Assembly: GCA_902526435.1 (NCBI GenBank)
Contig: CABZLA010000003.1
Span: 1-60,829, forward strand
DNA length: 60,829 nt
Direction of reading: 5' to 3'
DNA from: an uncultured Prochlorococcus sp.
Lineage (GTDB): Bacteria > Cyanobacteriota > Cyanobacteriia > PCC-6307 > Cyanobiaceae
Part shown: positions 19,727 through 29,352 of the stretch, one piece after another
Layout: each line of letters starts with the position of its first letter
Position numbering within the stretch: position 1 is the stretch's first letter
Program-made: the position numbers and the translations under genes
Notes under the pieces: model-generated
Seen by the model: only the letters and a program-made list of their open reading frames with translations
Databases searched by the model: none
What the model was told of the DNA's origin: nothing

Positions 19727-21814
19727 ATGGAAACTTCAATTTTTAATTACGGAGAATTACCAGAATTTAACAAATTTTCTTCCGATAGAATTAATCAAGA
19801 ATTTCCAACCGTAATAGAAAAGATAAATCTAGATTTCAAAAAAATTGAAAAATTTTTATCTAATTACTTAGAAAAAGAAAATTTAGAATGGGACAAAGTA
19901 ATTAATCCTTTAAATGATGTTAATGAGATTCTAAGGTGGAGTTGGGGAGTTATAAGTCATCTTAATGGAGTAAAAAATTCTGAAAGTTTAAGAGAAATTT
20001 ACTCAAAGTTTCTACCTGAAATTATTAATTTAAGTAATAAGTTTGGACAAAGTAAAATTGTTTATAATGCTCTTGTAAAGCTAAAAGAAACAAATAATTT
20101 TGATGAAATCAAAAATAGAATTCTTGATAAAGAAATTCTCGAAATGGAACATAGAGGTATTTCATTAGATGCAGATGCCCAGAAAGAATTCAATGATATT
20201 TCTGAAAAGCTTGGAAAACTATCTACAAATTTCAGCAATAATGTCTTAGATGCCACTAATTCTTGGGCATTAATCCTAAATGATAAATCTCAAATAGATG
20301 GAGTTCCAGAAAGGGTTTTAGAATTAATGTCAATATCAGCTCACAAATACTTAAAAAAAGAAGGAGAAGCTGATGCAAAAAATGGGCCATGGAAATTAAG
20401 TTTAGATATTCCTACCTATACCGCTTTTATGACATATGCAAATGACCGTAATCTCAGGGAAAAATTATACAAAGCTTTTGTAAGCAGAGCCTCTTATGGA
20501 GAAAAAAATAACTCTCAAATAATTGAAGAAATTCTATCTCTTAGGACTAAACAGGCTAAACTTCTTGGTTATGAAAGCTGGGCAGAATTAAGTCTTTCAA
20601 CAAAAATGGCTAAGGAAATTAATAATGTTGAAAAACTTTTAGAAGAGATTAGAAAGCCTGCATTTAAAACAGCTAAAAATGAATTAGTTAAACTTAATAA
20701 GTTTTCAAAAGATAATGGATTCCCTAAATCTGAAAATCTTCAATCATGGGACATTAGTTATTGGGCGGAGCTTCTCAGAAAGGAAAAACTTAATTTAGAT
20801 CAAGAATCACTTAGACCTTGGTTCCCTCTGAATGATGTTTTAAAAGGTCTTTTTAAACTTAGTGAAAAGCTCTTCGAGATTAAAGTAATTGAAGCGATAA
20901 ATGAAGCTCCTATTTGGAATGATGACGTTTTGTTTTTTAATATCCTAAATAAAGATGATGAAAAAATAGCTTCATTTTATCTAGACCCCTACTCTCGTCC
21001 CGAGTCAAAGAGGGGAGGTGCCTGGATGGACGAATGTCTTAACAAAAACAATATAGGTAGACATACATTACCTGTTGCCTATTTAGTTTGTAATCAAACC
21101 CCACCATCCAAAGATAAACCAAGTTTAATGAGTTTTGATGAAGTTCAAACCTTGTTCCATGAATTTGGTCATGGTCTTCAACATATGCTTACCACTGTGA
21201 ATCTTCCACAAGCAGCCGGTATTAATAATGTAGAATGGGATGCCGTTGAACTTCCAAGTCAATTTATGGAAAACTGGTGTTTTCACAAAAACACTTTATT
21301 AAATATTGCGAAACATTATAAAACAGGAGAGAAATTATCTGATGAGAATTTCGAAAAATTAGTAAAGAATAGAACTTTTAATTGCGGGATGGCTACTCTA
21401 AGGCAACTACATTTTGCAATTACAGATATAAGATTGCACAGCAATATTTATAGTAATCAGGGTAAAAATTCTGATGAGATAAGAAAAGAAATTGCAAGAA
21501 ATACAACGGTAATCGAACCTATTAGAGAAGATAAGTTCCTTTGTTGCTTTAGCCACATATTTGCAGGAGGCTATTCAGCTGGATATTATTCTTATAAATG
21601 GGCAGAGGTTTTAAGCGCCGATGCTTTTTCTATGTTTGAAGAGGCTGATTTAGAAAATAATCAAAATATTAAAGTCATAGGTAAAAAATTCAAAGATACA
21701 ATTTTAAGTCTTGGTGGAAGTTTCTCTCCCTTAGAGGTATTTAAATTATTTAGAGGGAGAGAACCAAAAACCGATTCTTTGATAAGACACTTAGGTTTAT
21801 CATCTGTTAATTAA
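19727..21814 (+). CDS. prlC: oligopeptidase A-type M3 metallopeptidase
   Basis: Cytosolic zinc endopeptidase that degrades short peptides, for example cleaved signal and transit peptides. 695 residues. The zinc site is FHEFGHGLQHML with His478-Glu-x-x-His482, followed about 28 residues later by DAVELPSQFMENW supplying the third ligand Glu. This length and motif set fit the M3A (PrlC/OpdA) branch, not PepF. It follows ndhD by 4 bp, and its 3' end overlaps the convergent lipase-like gene by 8 bp. Confidence 0.94.
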   Translation: METSIFNYGELPEFNKFSSDRINQEFPTVIEKINLDFKKIEKFLSNYLEKENLEWDKVINPLNDVNEILRWSWGVISHLNGVKNSESLREIYSKFLPEIINLSNKFGQSKIVYNALVKLKETNNFDEIKNRILDKEILEMEHRGISLDADAQKEFNDISEKLGKLSTNFSNNVLDATNSWALILNDKSQIDGVPERVLELMSISAHKYLKKEGEADAKNGPWKLSLDIPTYTAFMTYANDRNLREKLYKAFVSRASYGEKNNSQIIEEILSLRTKQAKLLGYESWAELSLSTKMAKEINNVEKLLEEIRKPAFKTAKNELVKLNKFSKDNGFPKSENLQSWDISYWAELLRKEKLNLDQESLRPWFPLNDVLKGLFKLSEKLFEIKVIEAINEAPIWNDDVLFFNILNKDDEKIASFYLDPYSRPESKRGGAWMDECLNKNNIGRHTLPVAYLVCNQTPPSKDKPSLMSFDEVQTLFHEFGHGLQHMLTTVNLPQAAGINNVEWDAVELPSQFMENWCFHKNTLLNIAKHYKTGEKLSDENFEKLVKNRTFNCGMATLRQLHFAITDIRLHSNIYSNQGKNSDEIRKEIARNTTVIEPIREDKFLCCFSHIFAGGYSAGYYSYKWAEVLSADAFSMFEEADLENNQNIKVIGKKFKDTILSLGGSFSPLEVFKLFRGREPKTDSLIRHLGLSSVN

Positions 21815-22400
21815 GAAGTCTGTTAATAATTTTATTGACAGCATTTGGATTTCGTACCAAATTTTTATGTTTATAGACCTTTAATGATATTTTCTCACCC
21901 GAATTCAAACAAGCTCTCCATCCAGGGAAAACCATAAGATCCCAATAAGTAAAAAAACTAATACAATTAATTCCACTAAGATGATAATCGGATTTAGAAA
22001 GCTCTCTTAACAAAAGACTATTTATTTTCATCTCAGATATACCCTTAAAGGGATATTTAGGAATTAATTGGGATGCAAGAGTTCCGTTATGTGGCGATCC
22101 AATAGTTATGAATCTTCGAGTTCTTGTATAACCATTCAATTTTTTAATCCAATATCTACCAATTATTCCACCCATCGAAAATCCCAAAATATCAAGCTCT
22201 TTTTCATAACCATATTTTTCTAAAATCAAATGATTTAATAAATTAGTTAATTCAACAATAGATTTCATTCCATATTCGTGCTTTAATGTCGGGGCAAAAT
22301 ATTCAATTCCAATTTCATCAAGTTTAGAAGTTATCGAAGAGAAAATATCTGCTGTATTCCAGAGTCCATGAATTAATATTATGGGATTTCTATTTGACAA
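21807..22400 (-). CDS. lipase-like alpha/beta hydrolase
   Basis: 197-residue alpha/beta hydrolase. The oxyanion strand PIILIHGLWN is at 6-15 and the nucleophile elbow GFSMGGIIGRYW places the Ser at 75. The later ITIGSPHNGT is the motif seen in triacylglycerol-lipase/acyltransferase relatives. No signal peptide is seen. The protein is short, so the cap domain must be minimal. Substrate is unknown. It ends inside the last 8 bp of convergent prlC and lies 5 bp downstream of folB, forming a proA-folB-hydrolase leftward group. Confidence 0.82.
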   Translation of the reverse strand: MSNRNPIILIHGLWNTADIFSSITSKLDEIGIEYFAPTLKHEYGMKSIVELTNLLNHLILEKYGYEKELDILGFSMGGIIGRYWIKKLNGYTRTRRFITIGSPHNGTLASQLIPKYPFKGISEMKINSLLLRELSKSDYHLSGINCISFFTYWDLMVFPGWRACLNSGEKISLKVYKHKNLVRNPNAVNKIINRLLN

Positions 22401-22405
22401 TAGCG

Positions 22406-22768
22406 TTAATTATTTTCAAAAACCCTTACTATTGAAACCTCTCCATCAAAACCAGTAATCGGAGGATTACATTTCGTTAATATAATTTTAATTCTGCTAA
22501 GTTGAAACTCTTCATCAATAATTTTTAATATTTCATTAGAATATTTCTCAATAGTCAAGCAACATATTTTCTTGGATTGATATTTTAATATTTCAACTAA
22601 TTTCGAATAATCAACTGTACTTTTAATATCATCATTTTGAGTACAATTTTCAAAATCAGCCCATAAAAAAACATCTAAATTAAAAAGTTGGCCTAGGTCT
22701 CTTTCTTTTTCTAAAACACCAACTCTTGCCCAAAGTTTTATATCCTTAATTTTTAAATATGTTTCCAT
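22406..22768 (-). CDS. folB: dihydroneopterin aldolase
   Basis: Folate pathway enzyme that splits dihydroneopterin to 6-hydroxymethyl-dihydropterin and glycolaldehyde. 120 residues, the usual size. It begins YLKIKDIKLWARVGVLEKER (FolB has GxxxxER after the first strand), has STVDYSKL in the middle, TIEKYSNEI for the Glu-containing helix, and ends with ILTKCNPPITGFDGEVSIV, matching the conserved Lys-x-x-P segment. It is 9 bp downstream of proA. Confidence 0.9.
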   Translation of the reverse strand: METYLKIKDIKLWARVGVLEKERDLGQLFNLDVFLWADFENCTQNDDIKSTVDYSKLVEILKYQSKKICCLTIEKYSNEILKIIDEEFQLSRIKIILTKCNPPITGFDGEVSIVRVFENN

Positions 22769-22777
22769 TTCTAAGAT

Positions 22778-24088
22778 TTAAAAATCTTTATGTGTATAGA
22801 TTAAATTACCAGATGAAAAATCATCAACAACATGGCCTTCGCCTCTTAAAAAATACTTGTAAGTTACTAGACCCTCCAGCCCTACTGGGCCTCTTGGGGG
22901 CAATGTCTGTGTAGATATCCCAACTTCTGCTCCAAAGCCATATCTAAAACCATCTGCGAATCTTGTAGAGCAATTATGAAAAACGCCTGAACTATCTATC
23001 TCGCTCATAAATTTATTAGCATTACTTATATTTTCCGTGATTATTCCATCTGTATGTTTTGAACTAAATTTTTGTATATGAGCAATTGCTTCTTCTAAAT
23101 CATTAACAATTTTTATAGAAAGAATAAGATCTAAATATTCAGTTTGCCAGTCCTCATAATTAGCTTCAAAAGCAACACCCAATTGAAAAGATTTTTTATC
23201 TCCAATCAATTTGACATCATTAGCATTAAACAGTGGAATCGCCTTATTCAAAAATTCAGAGGCAGTATCTTTATGTATTAAAAGAGTCTCAACAGAATTG
23301 CATGCAGCTGGATATTGGATCTTACTATCTAAAGCCACTTTTAAAGCTATATCAAGATTCACTTCATTATCTATATATAAATGACAAATTCCATCAGCAT
23401 GACCTAAGACAGGAATTTCTGTATTCTCCTGTATAAACTTAACAAGTTCATTGCTTCCTCTTGGAATTATTAAATTTATATATTTTTCTAGATTCAACAT
23501 TGCCATACTATCTTTTCTACTTGTGAGAAGACAGATTGCATTTTCATCAAGATTTGAATCTTGTAAACCCTCTTTAAGTGCAGAAACTATTGCAAGATTA
23601 GTTAAATTTGCTTCACTTCCCCCTTTTAGCATTACTCCATTCCCAGATCTAATGGCCAGAGAACTTATTTGCATTACGGCATCGGGTCTTGATTCAAAAA
23701 TTACTCCTAATACTCCTATGGGTACTGTTTTTCTTTCAAGGATTAAACCTTTAGAAAGTTCCCTTTTTATTTGAATTTGGCCAACTGGATCAATCAAATT
23801 CCCAACTTGTCTTACCCCTTCAATTCCTAAATTAAGTTTTTCTTTTGATAGCTTCAATCTAGATAATAAGGACTTTGAAATTCCTTTAATTTCTGCTTTT
23901 TTATAGTCTTCTATATTAGCCTGAATTATTTCATTAGAGTTTTTTTCTAAATAATCAGCCATTAAGTTCAAGGCTCTAATTCTGTCATCATTATTTGTTT
24001 GACTTGTTTTAATTGAAGCCAGACGAAGTTGCTTTGCTTTTTCTAAAAGTTCATTATCAGGAGTGGGTACTTCAAATATATCAGTCAT
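22778..24088 (-). CDS. proA: gamma-glutamyl phosphate reductase
   Basis: NADPH-dependent reduction of gamma-glutamyl phosphate, second step of proline synthesis. 436 residues, aldehyde-dehydrogenase fold. The catalytic Cys is C263 in QYPAACNSVETLL; PIGVLGVIFESRPDA and the C-terminal FADGFRYGFGAEVGISTQ and PRGPVGLEGL are ProA signatures. First gene of the leftward proA-folB-hydrolase group, with 63 bp between it and the upstream tamB gene. Confidence 0.97.
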   Translation of the reverse strand: MTDIFEVPTPDNELLEKAKQLRLASIKTSQTNNDDRIRALNLMADYLEKNSNEIIQANIEDYKKAEIKGISKSLLSRLKLSKEKLNLGIEGVRQVGNLIDPVGQIQIKRELSKGLILERKTVPIGVLGVIFESRPDAVMQISSLAIRSGNGVMLKGGSEANLTNLAIVSALKEGLQDSNLDENAICLLTSRKDSMAMLNLEKYINLIIPRGSNELVKFIQENTEIPVLGHADGICHLYIDNEVNLDIALKVALDSKIQYPAACNSVETLLIHKDTASEFLNKAIPLFNANDVKLIGDKKSFQLGVAFEANYEDWQTEYLDLILSIKIVNDLEEAIAHIQKFSSKHTDGIITENISNANKFMSEIDSSGVFHNCSTRFADGFRYGFGAEVGISTQTLPPRGPVGLEGLVTYKYFLRGEGHVVDDFSSGNLIYTHKDF

Positions 24089-24151
24089 AATAAAATTTAA
24101 TTCACCTAATAATAATTCAAAATAAGCATTCTTAGACTTTTATTTTAGGAA

Positions 24152-27100
24152 TTAATATCTGAAAAATAACTGAACTTGACTTTTCCACTCTCCCTCGGAA
24201 TCTATAGAACCTAATAATTCCAAGTTTGGATTAGCTTGCAAAGTAAGTATTCCTAAAGGTGGTAAATCATCTCTATCTGGCGTAGCTTGAACAGCAAAGT
24301 TAACTCTATCAGTAATATCAAGACCTATTTCGGCAATCCAAGCTTGAGTAGACAACCCAGCATTTGAAGATGATTCATCAGTATCATCTACATCAAGGTT
24401 TTCATTAGAAAAAACATTATTAAATGGTTCATTATTTTCTATTAGGGCCGGATATAAAGACAATTGAAATTTCTCACTAAATGCATTTGCCGTATTTAGT
24501 TGAGAAATAAATGCTCTATTTATTAAATTTGCAGAGTTTCCTCCTATTAAACCAATAATTTGAGATCTGTTATAACTTGGAGTACTTCTTAATTGTATTT
24601 TTCTATTTTCATCCTCAAATGATAATTGATCTAAAAATCCTTCATATGATGCTTCGATTTTTATAAGTCTTGTATTACCGATTCCAACCGCTCCAAAACC
24701 ACTTGAACTAACATTCGCATCTAGACCACTTGAAATATTTAGATCTTGATTATTTTCACTAATTGGTATTACTGAATCTGGAACTTTACTAGTTAGTGAA
24801 AAGTTAATAAAAGGAACAATGCCACTTCTAGAGGCAAATAAAATATAATTTTCCTTATTTTTATCTAATTTGAATGGGGTTGTATATAAATTTGCTGTAC
24901 CTTTACTTAAATTAATAAGGCCTCTAGCATTTAAATCTTTTCCAACCTGTCCATTAAAATTTAAATCTAACTTGGTATCTAAATAAGCCTTAACTATACC
25001 TGCATATTGAATTCTAAAATCTGGCCCAAGTTTTAATTTTAGATTCTTAAAACTTAAATTTTCAAGATAATTTGGGATATTTTCTCCTAAAAGAAAAGAA
25101 TTTAATATATTTTCATTAGAAATTATTTCAATATTTTTATCTTTTTCCCAAAATAGTTCTGGCCAATTTTTTTCATAATTTCTTTCTTTATAATTATTTT
25201 TTTTATTATTTTTTTTATCAGCATTATTTAAATTAATAAACCCATTTTTTAGTGCTAAATTTCCACTAAATATAGGATCTTTGAATGAACCACTAATATT
25301 GATTTTAGAGTCTGTAAGAAATTTTATATTATTAGATTTAATATTAAAATTATTAGTTAATAAGCTAATATCTTTTTCATTCATACTCTTTTGACTATAA
25401 AAAGGTATAACCCCCTTAATAAAAATATTTCCTGAGGCATCATCAGACGCTTTAAAGCTTTTGATTTCTATTTGATCAAAATCAAAAATTATTGTACTAT
25501 TAATATTTTTAATGACATTACTATAAATATCAATTTCAGAATCCTTGATAAAAACAAAACCATTAGCAATAGGTTTATTAACAGTTCCTTTTATTATCAT
25601 TCTGAGAGTTACATCACCTTTCTTAAAAGTGAAATAATCATTGACAAAGATATCTAATAATTCAATAAACTTTCCATTACCATTTAATCTCAAGTCTAAT
25701 TTATCCTGTTTGTTAAAAGGAATAGAACCTGCAATATTTATTGGGATATTTGAATTATTCAATAAAAAAGATAAATCTAAATCAAAAATCGAATCATCAT
25801 ATTGGACTTCTCCAATATCTAATTTGATTGGGCTATTATTAATTGATGTATTATTCGAAGAAATATTACTCGCAAAGAATTTTTTATCTAGATTATAAAT
25901 TAAATTAATATCCAAATTCCCCTTAAAGTCTTTAGGTTTATCTAAAAATATATTTATTGTTTTTAAAGGTAATTTATTAATATTCAAAAAACCTTTACCT
26001 GTAAAAATTCCTCCTTCTAAATCTAGAGAAAACTGCTCTTGAGAACTTTTTTTACTTTCGCTTTTAATATCAAGATATCCATTTAATTTAGTTTTTAATC
26101 TAAAATTAGATTTATTATTTCCTTCTATAGATATATTTGCATCATATCTACTTTGAAATTTATCTAAATATCTTTTTAAATTAAATTTATCTTCTAAAGT
26201 ATTGTCATTATTTAAAAAATTATTTATAAAAAGTATTTTTTCAGAAAATGAGCTTTCAATATTATCAATTTCGATATCATCCAAGGCTCTAGAATTACTA
26301 TTAGGAAGAAATTTTTTATTATCAAAATTTAAAATATCGACTGCTGTTTGTAATGTCCAACTAGTACTTATATTGTTAAAATTTATATTAAAATTACCAT
26401 TTTTATTAGAATTATATTCAAGATCGATCATACCTCCATCAATTGGATATAGTGATGAATTAACCAAAAATGATTTATTATCAAGAGTAAAATCAAATAA
26501 TGAATTAGCAAACTTTATATTCCTATATTTGCCCAAACTCCAAGCTAAACGACCATCAAAAAAAGTTTGATCTTTAGATATAAAACCTGAACCATTAACG
26601 ATTCCACTAACTCTATCGAATTCATTATTGCCAATAGCCAATTCAAGCTCATCTAAGGGAAAATTATTTGCATTCCAATTATACTTATCATCATATTTAA
26701 CTAAATTTAGACTACCTTTATTGGAATTAAATATTCTGCTAAAGGTTATATTCTCTAACTTAATCTTTGAATCAAGATTAAAGGTAAGGAAAGAAGGCAC
26801 GGGTGAATATCTATTCTTCATATTTACAACATATTTATTATTTTGATTTTTAATCTCACCCTCCCATATTTCTCTTATCCTTATCCCCTTATAATGAGGA
26901 TAATCAACATTGAAATTAATTTTAATATCAGGTTTATTTATATCACCTTTTAATTCTCCTTTTGCAGTAATAAAACCTCTTATCTTATTTTTACGGAAAA
27001 TATTTAAATTAGATAATTGGGTTCTATTTAGAATAAAAGTTGAATTAATTTTTCCAAAATTTATACCCCTTTTATCAAACCAATAGGGTATATTTCCTAA

Positions 27101-28099
27101 TAGTTGTATTTCAGGATTTAAACTATCTAAATATCCAACATTACCTTTTAAATTTATATTATTAATATTTTTATTTAAGGGAACATTAAGATTAAAATCA
27201 GATATTAAAGTACCATAATTAAGATTTTTTGTATCCGCGATAATATTATTACCTTGGCATAAAAACATTATAGAATCAGTTTTTATATCCTCTACTAAAT
27301 TATTAGTTTTTAACCTTAAGTTATTGAAAGAAAGGTTGCCTTTGCAAGAAGTTTTTTTGGAAGATTTATAAAATTTAAAATTAGATTTTATATTCCCTCC
27401 TCTTACAGCAAATTTCCTATCTCCAAAACTATACTTAGATCCCTTCAAGTTTATCCCACGAGATAATATCTCGAGATTTAAAAAGTCTTTATTTAATATA
27501 GTATTTAGTTTTAAATTTAAATTACCTTTACCCTTAGTATATGTCTGAAAATTTCCAACTAACTGCTTAAATTTTGATTTGTATATTAATTTTCCTTTTA
27601 CTTTTGTCTCTATTCCAATATCCTTTAATTTGAAATTTGCCGATTCCTTAAAATCAAAAATTAGATCATAGTTTACTTTACTTTTAATAAATTTTTTTTC
27701 ATTATCATCAGATTTTCCTCTTTTGAAAAGATCATTGTTTATTTCAATTTTAGTTGTTTTTGGTTTTACATTAAAAATCCATCTTTGATTTAAAAATGAT
27801 CTAATTGGCATTAAACCTACATATATATTTTTCGCTAAGATTTCAGAATTTAAATTATTGTTATCAATAATTTTTAGATTATTAAAAGATATTCCAAAGA
27901 ATCTGATCCCAGAATAATCCCCCAAATATACTTCTTTATTTAAAAATTTTTCTATCCTATTTTCAAGTATGGGTTTTCTATTAGTATAGAAATCTTCAAG
28001 AAATTTATTTAATAAAAAAGTTCCTACAAAGCTAATTGACAAAGCAGTCCCTAAGAAAAAAAGCTTTTTATTAAAATTTAGAGATCTAATTTTTTTCAA
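24152..28099 (-). CDS. tamB: TamB-family translocation/assembly protein
   Basis: Very large envelope protein (1315 residues) spanning the periplasm. It has an N-terminal membrane anchor (about 13-34), a long run of short beta-strand, Asn/Lys/Ile-rich repeats typical of AsmA/TamB lipid-bridge proteins, and a C-terminal DUF490 domain (WIAEIGLDITDRVNFAVQAT, LQANPNLELLGSID) ending with aromatic-rich QLFFRY. The family is linked to outer membrane protein assembly and, more recently, to phospholipid transport between membranes. It is divergent from ycf51 (64 bp). The symbol reflects family membership; cyanobacterial copies differ strongly from E. coli TamB. Confidence 0.88.
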   Translation of the reverse strand: MKKIRSLNFNKKLFFLGTALSISFVGTFLLNKFLEDFYTNRKPILENRIEKFLNKEVYLGDYSGIRFFGISFNNLKIIDNNNLNSEILAKNIYVGLMPIRSFLNQRWIFNVKPKTTKIEINNDLFKRGKSDDNEKKFIKSKVNYDLIFDFKESANFKLKDIGIETKVKGKLIYKSKFKQLVGNFQTYTKGKGNLNLKLNTILNKDFLNLEILSRGINLKGSKYSFGDRKFAVRGGNIKSNFKFYKSSKKTSCKGNLSFNNLRLKTNNLVEDIKTDSIMFLCQGNNIIADTKNLNYGTLISDFNLNVPLNKNINNINLKGNVGYLDSLNPEIQLLGNIPYWFDKRGINFGKINSTFILNRTQLSNLNIFRKNKIRGFITAKGELKGDINKPDIKINFNVDYPHYKGIRIREIWEGEIKNQNNKYVVNMKNRYSPVPSFLTFNLDSKIKLENITFSRIFNSNKGSLNLVKYDDKYNWNANNFPLDELELAIGNNEFDRVSGIVNGSGFISKDQTFFDGRLAWSLGKYRNIKFANSLFDFTLDNKSFLVNSSLYPIDGGMIDLEYNSNKNGNFNINFNNISTSWTLQTAVDILNFDNKKFLPNSNSRALDDIEIDNIESSFSEKILFINNFLNNDNTLEDKFNLKRYLDKFQSRYDANISIEGNNKSNFRLKTKLNGYLDIKSESKKSSQEQFSLDLEGGIFTGKGFLNINKLPLKTINIFLDKPKDFKGNLDINLIYNLDKKFFASNISSNNTSINNSPIKLDIGEVQYDDSIFDLDLSFLLNNSNIPINIAGSIPFNKQDKLDLRLNGNGKFIELLDIFVNDYFTFKKGDVTLRMIIKGTVNKPIANGFVFIKDSEIDIYSNVIKNINSTIIFDFDQIEIKSFKASDDASGNIFIKGVIPFYSQKSMNEKDISLLTNNFNIKSNNIKFLTDSKINISGSFKDPIFSGNLALKNGFINLNNADKKNNKKNNYKERNYEKNWPELFWEKDKNIEIISNENILNSFLLGENIPNYLENLSFKNLKLKLGPDFRIQYAGIVKAYLDTKLDLNFNGQVGKDLNARGLINLSKGTANLYTTPFKLDKNKENYILFASRSGIVPFINFSLTSKVPDSVIPISENNQDLNISSGLDANVSSSGFGAVGIGNTRLIKIEASYEGFLDQLSFEDENRKIQLRSTPSYNRSQIIGLIGGNSANLINRAFISQLNTANAFSEKFQLSLYPALIENNEPFNNVFSNENLDVDDTDESSSNAGLSTQAWIAEIGLDITDRVNFAVQATPDRDDLPPLGILTLQANPNLELLGSIDSEGEWKSQVQLFFRY

Positions 28100-28163
28100 G
28101 TTAGAATCCCAAAATAGAGTAGGCTTACAAAATATAAGAAATTAATCAGGTTAAAGCCACTAA

Positions 28164-28607
28164 ATGTCTTTTTTTGAACTATTAGCGAATACACCTAAGA
28201 TATTTGGATTTTTAGGAATATTTCTTTTTCTAGTTACTTTGATTGCATACATTTTTAACTTTGGTTTTAAATTTAGAATTACAGGTGCGACAATATTTTC
28301 ATTATTACTCTCTTTAAGCAGTTGGGCTTTTATACAGAGCTATACAGATAACATAAAAATAGATGGGGCAAAATATGTCCCAATTGTTTATGATAACGGA
28401 TTTGATTTAATTGTTACAAAAGCTGATGGTGAATTTCCAGAGGAAGCAATTGAACCGACTTTAAAACAATTATCTGAAAATCTTAAAAAAGGTAGTAGAT
28501 CAGGATCAAAAGTAAAAATTAAAATCAGGAAACTTGAGAAGATATCCAATGACGTTAGTAAGCCAGTAATTATTGGAGAAATAGAAAAAAGCTTTAATAT
28601 GAATTAG
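28164..28607 (+). CDS. ycf51: Ycf51 (DUF2518) family membrane protein
   Basis: 147 residues with two N-terminal hydrophobic segments (about 12-32 and 38-58) and a soluble C-terminal part (YVPIVYDNGFDLIVTKADGE). I recognise it as the Ycf51/DUF2518 family found in cyanobacteria and some plastids. Function not established to my knowledge. It is followed after 9 bp by the DUF4332 gene on the same strand and stands 64 bp from divergent tamB. Confidence 0.85.
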   Translation: MSFFELLANTPKIFGFLGIFLFLVTLIAYIFNFGFKFRITGATIFSLLLSLSSWAFIQSYTDNIKIDGAKYVPIVYDNGFDLIVTKADGEFPEEAIEPTLKQLSENLKKGSRSGSKVKIKIRKLEKISNDVSKPVIIGEIEKSFNMN

Positions 28608-28616
28608 ATGATATAG

Positions 28617-29024
28617 ATGATAAAAGAAAAATTTTTAGAAATTTTACCTGAGAATTTCAGACATGAAAAATCTTTTTTAATTAAAAAGAAGCTAGACGAC
28701 TTTAAAAGATTAAGTCAACTTAGTGATTCTGAATTAAATATCATTCAAAAATCTCATTCATTATGTACATTAAATAATTTAAGAAAAATCAGAGCTATTG
28801 CTAATTTTAAAAAAGAGCTTTCAATAACTCCATATGAATCTTATTTACTATTACATTGTGGGATAGGGTCTATCAAATCTCTTTCGGTTTTAAACCCATA
28901 TGATCTCAAAGAGAGAATTGGAAGATTGGAGAGAAGTCTTAGAACTAAAACTCAAACAAATATAACTTTATCCACTTTAAAAGATTGGATAAAGAGCGCT
29001 AATGAAATCTGTAAATCTATTTAA
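28617..29024 (+). CDS. DUF4332 family protein
   Basis: 135-residue soluble protein, mostly helical. The C-terminal half (LLHCGIGSIKSLSVLNPYDLKERIGRLE, TLSTLKDWIKSANEI) carries the two helix-hairpin-helix-like units of DUF4332, a fold often associated with DNA binding, although no DNA role is shown for this protein. It lies 9 bp after ycf51. Its stop codon is the first part of a good hairpin followed by T residues, so this small operon probably ends here. Confidence 0.8.
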   Translation: MIKEKFLEILPENFRHEKSFLIKKKLDDFKRLSQLSDSELNIIQKSHSLCTLNNLRKIRAIANFKKELSITPYESYLLLHCGIGSIKSLSVLNPYDLKERIGRLERSLRTKTQTNITLSTLKDWIKSANEICKSI

Positions 29025-29047
29025 AATCTTGGTTAAAAGATTTTTTT
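29023..29047 (+). terminator. Rho-independent terminator candidate after DUF4332 gene
   Basis: AAAATCTT-GGTTAA-AAGATTTT makes a perfect 8-bp stem with a 6-base loop, directly followed by TTT, so the descending arm and tail read as seven T in a row. The stem includes the last two bases of the TAA stop (29022-29024). It is the best intrinsic terminator shape in the window, although only two stem pairs are G-C. Confidence 0.5.
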
Positions 29048-29077
29048 AATGTAGAATTTAATAAAGATTATGAATAA

Positions 29078-29344
29078 ATGAATAACTTTTTTTTATTATT
29101 ATTTTTATCGTTAACCTATATAAATCCTGTTTTGAGTCAATCAAATCTTTTGGAAAGCGTCAAAAAGAATCCTGCTGATGCAATTAAGATGTGTAATAAA
29201 TTTAAAGAATTAAACTCAAAAGGCATCTCAGCAAGTTCAGATAAAGCTATAGAGTTTGTCTCAAAAAAAAATAACTTGAATCCAATTAATGCTGAAATTC
29301 TATCTATTTACGTAATTGGTCTTCATTGTCCTCAGGTTATATAA
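29078..29344 (+). CDS. small exported protein of unknown function
   Basis: 88 residues. The N terminus is a clear signal peptide with hydrophobic core FFLLLFLSLTYINPVLSQ, and cleavage is expected near residue 20 (VLS-Q). The mature part is about 68 residues, helical, with two cysteines (in KMCNKF and LHCPQV near the C terminus) that could form a disulfide in the periplasm. I recognise no family. It begins 31 bp after the terminator candidate and its stop is 8 bp before the CocE-type hydrolase start, so the two may be co-transcribed. Confidence 0.7.
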   Translation: MNNFFLLLFLSLTYINPVLSQSNLLESVKKNPADAIKMCNKFKELNSKGISASSDKAIEFVSKKNNLNPINAEILSIYVIGLHCPQVI

Positions 29345-29352
29345 ACACTTAA

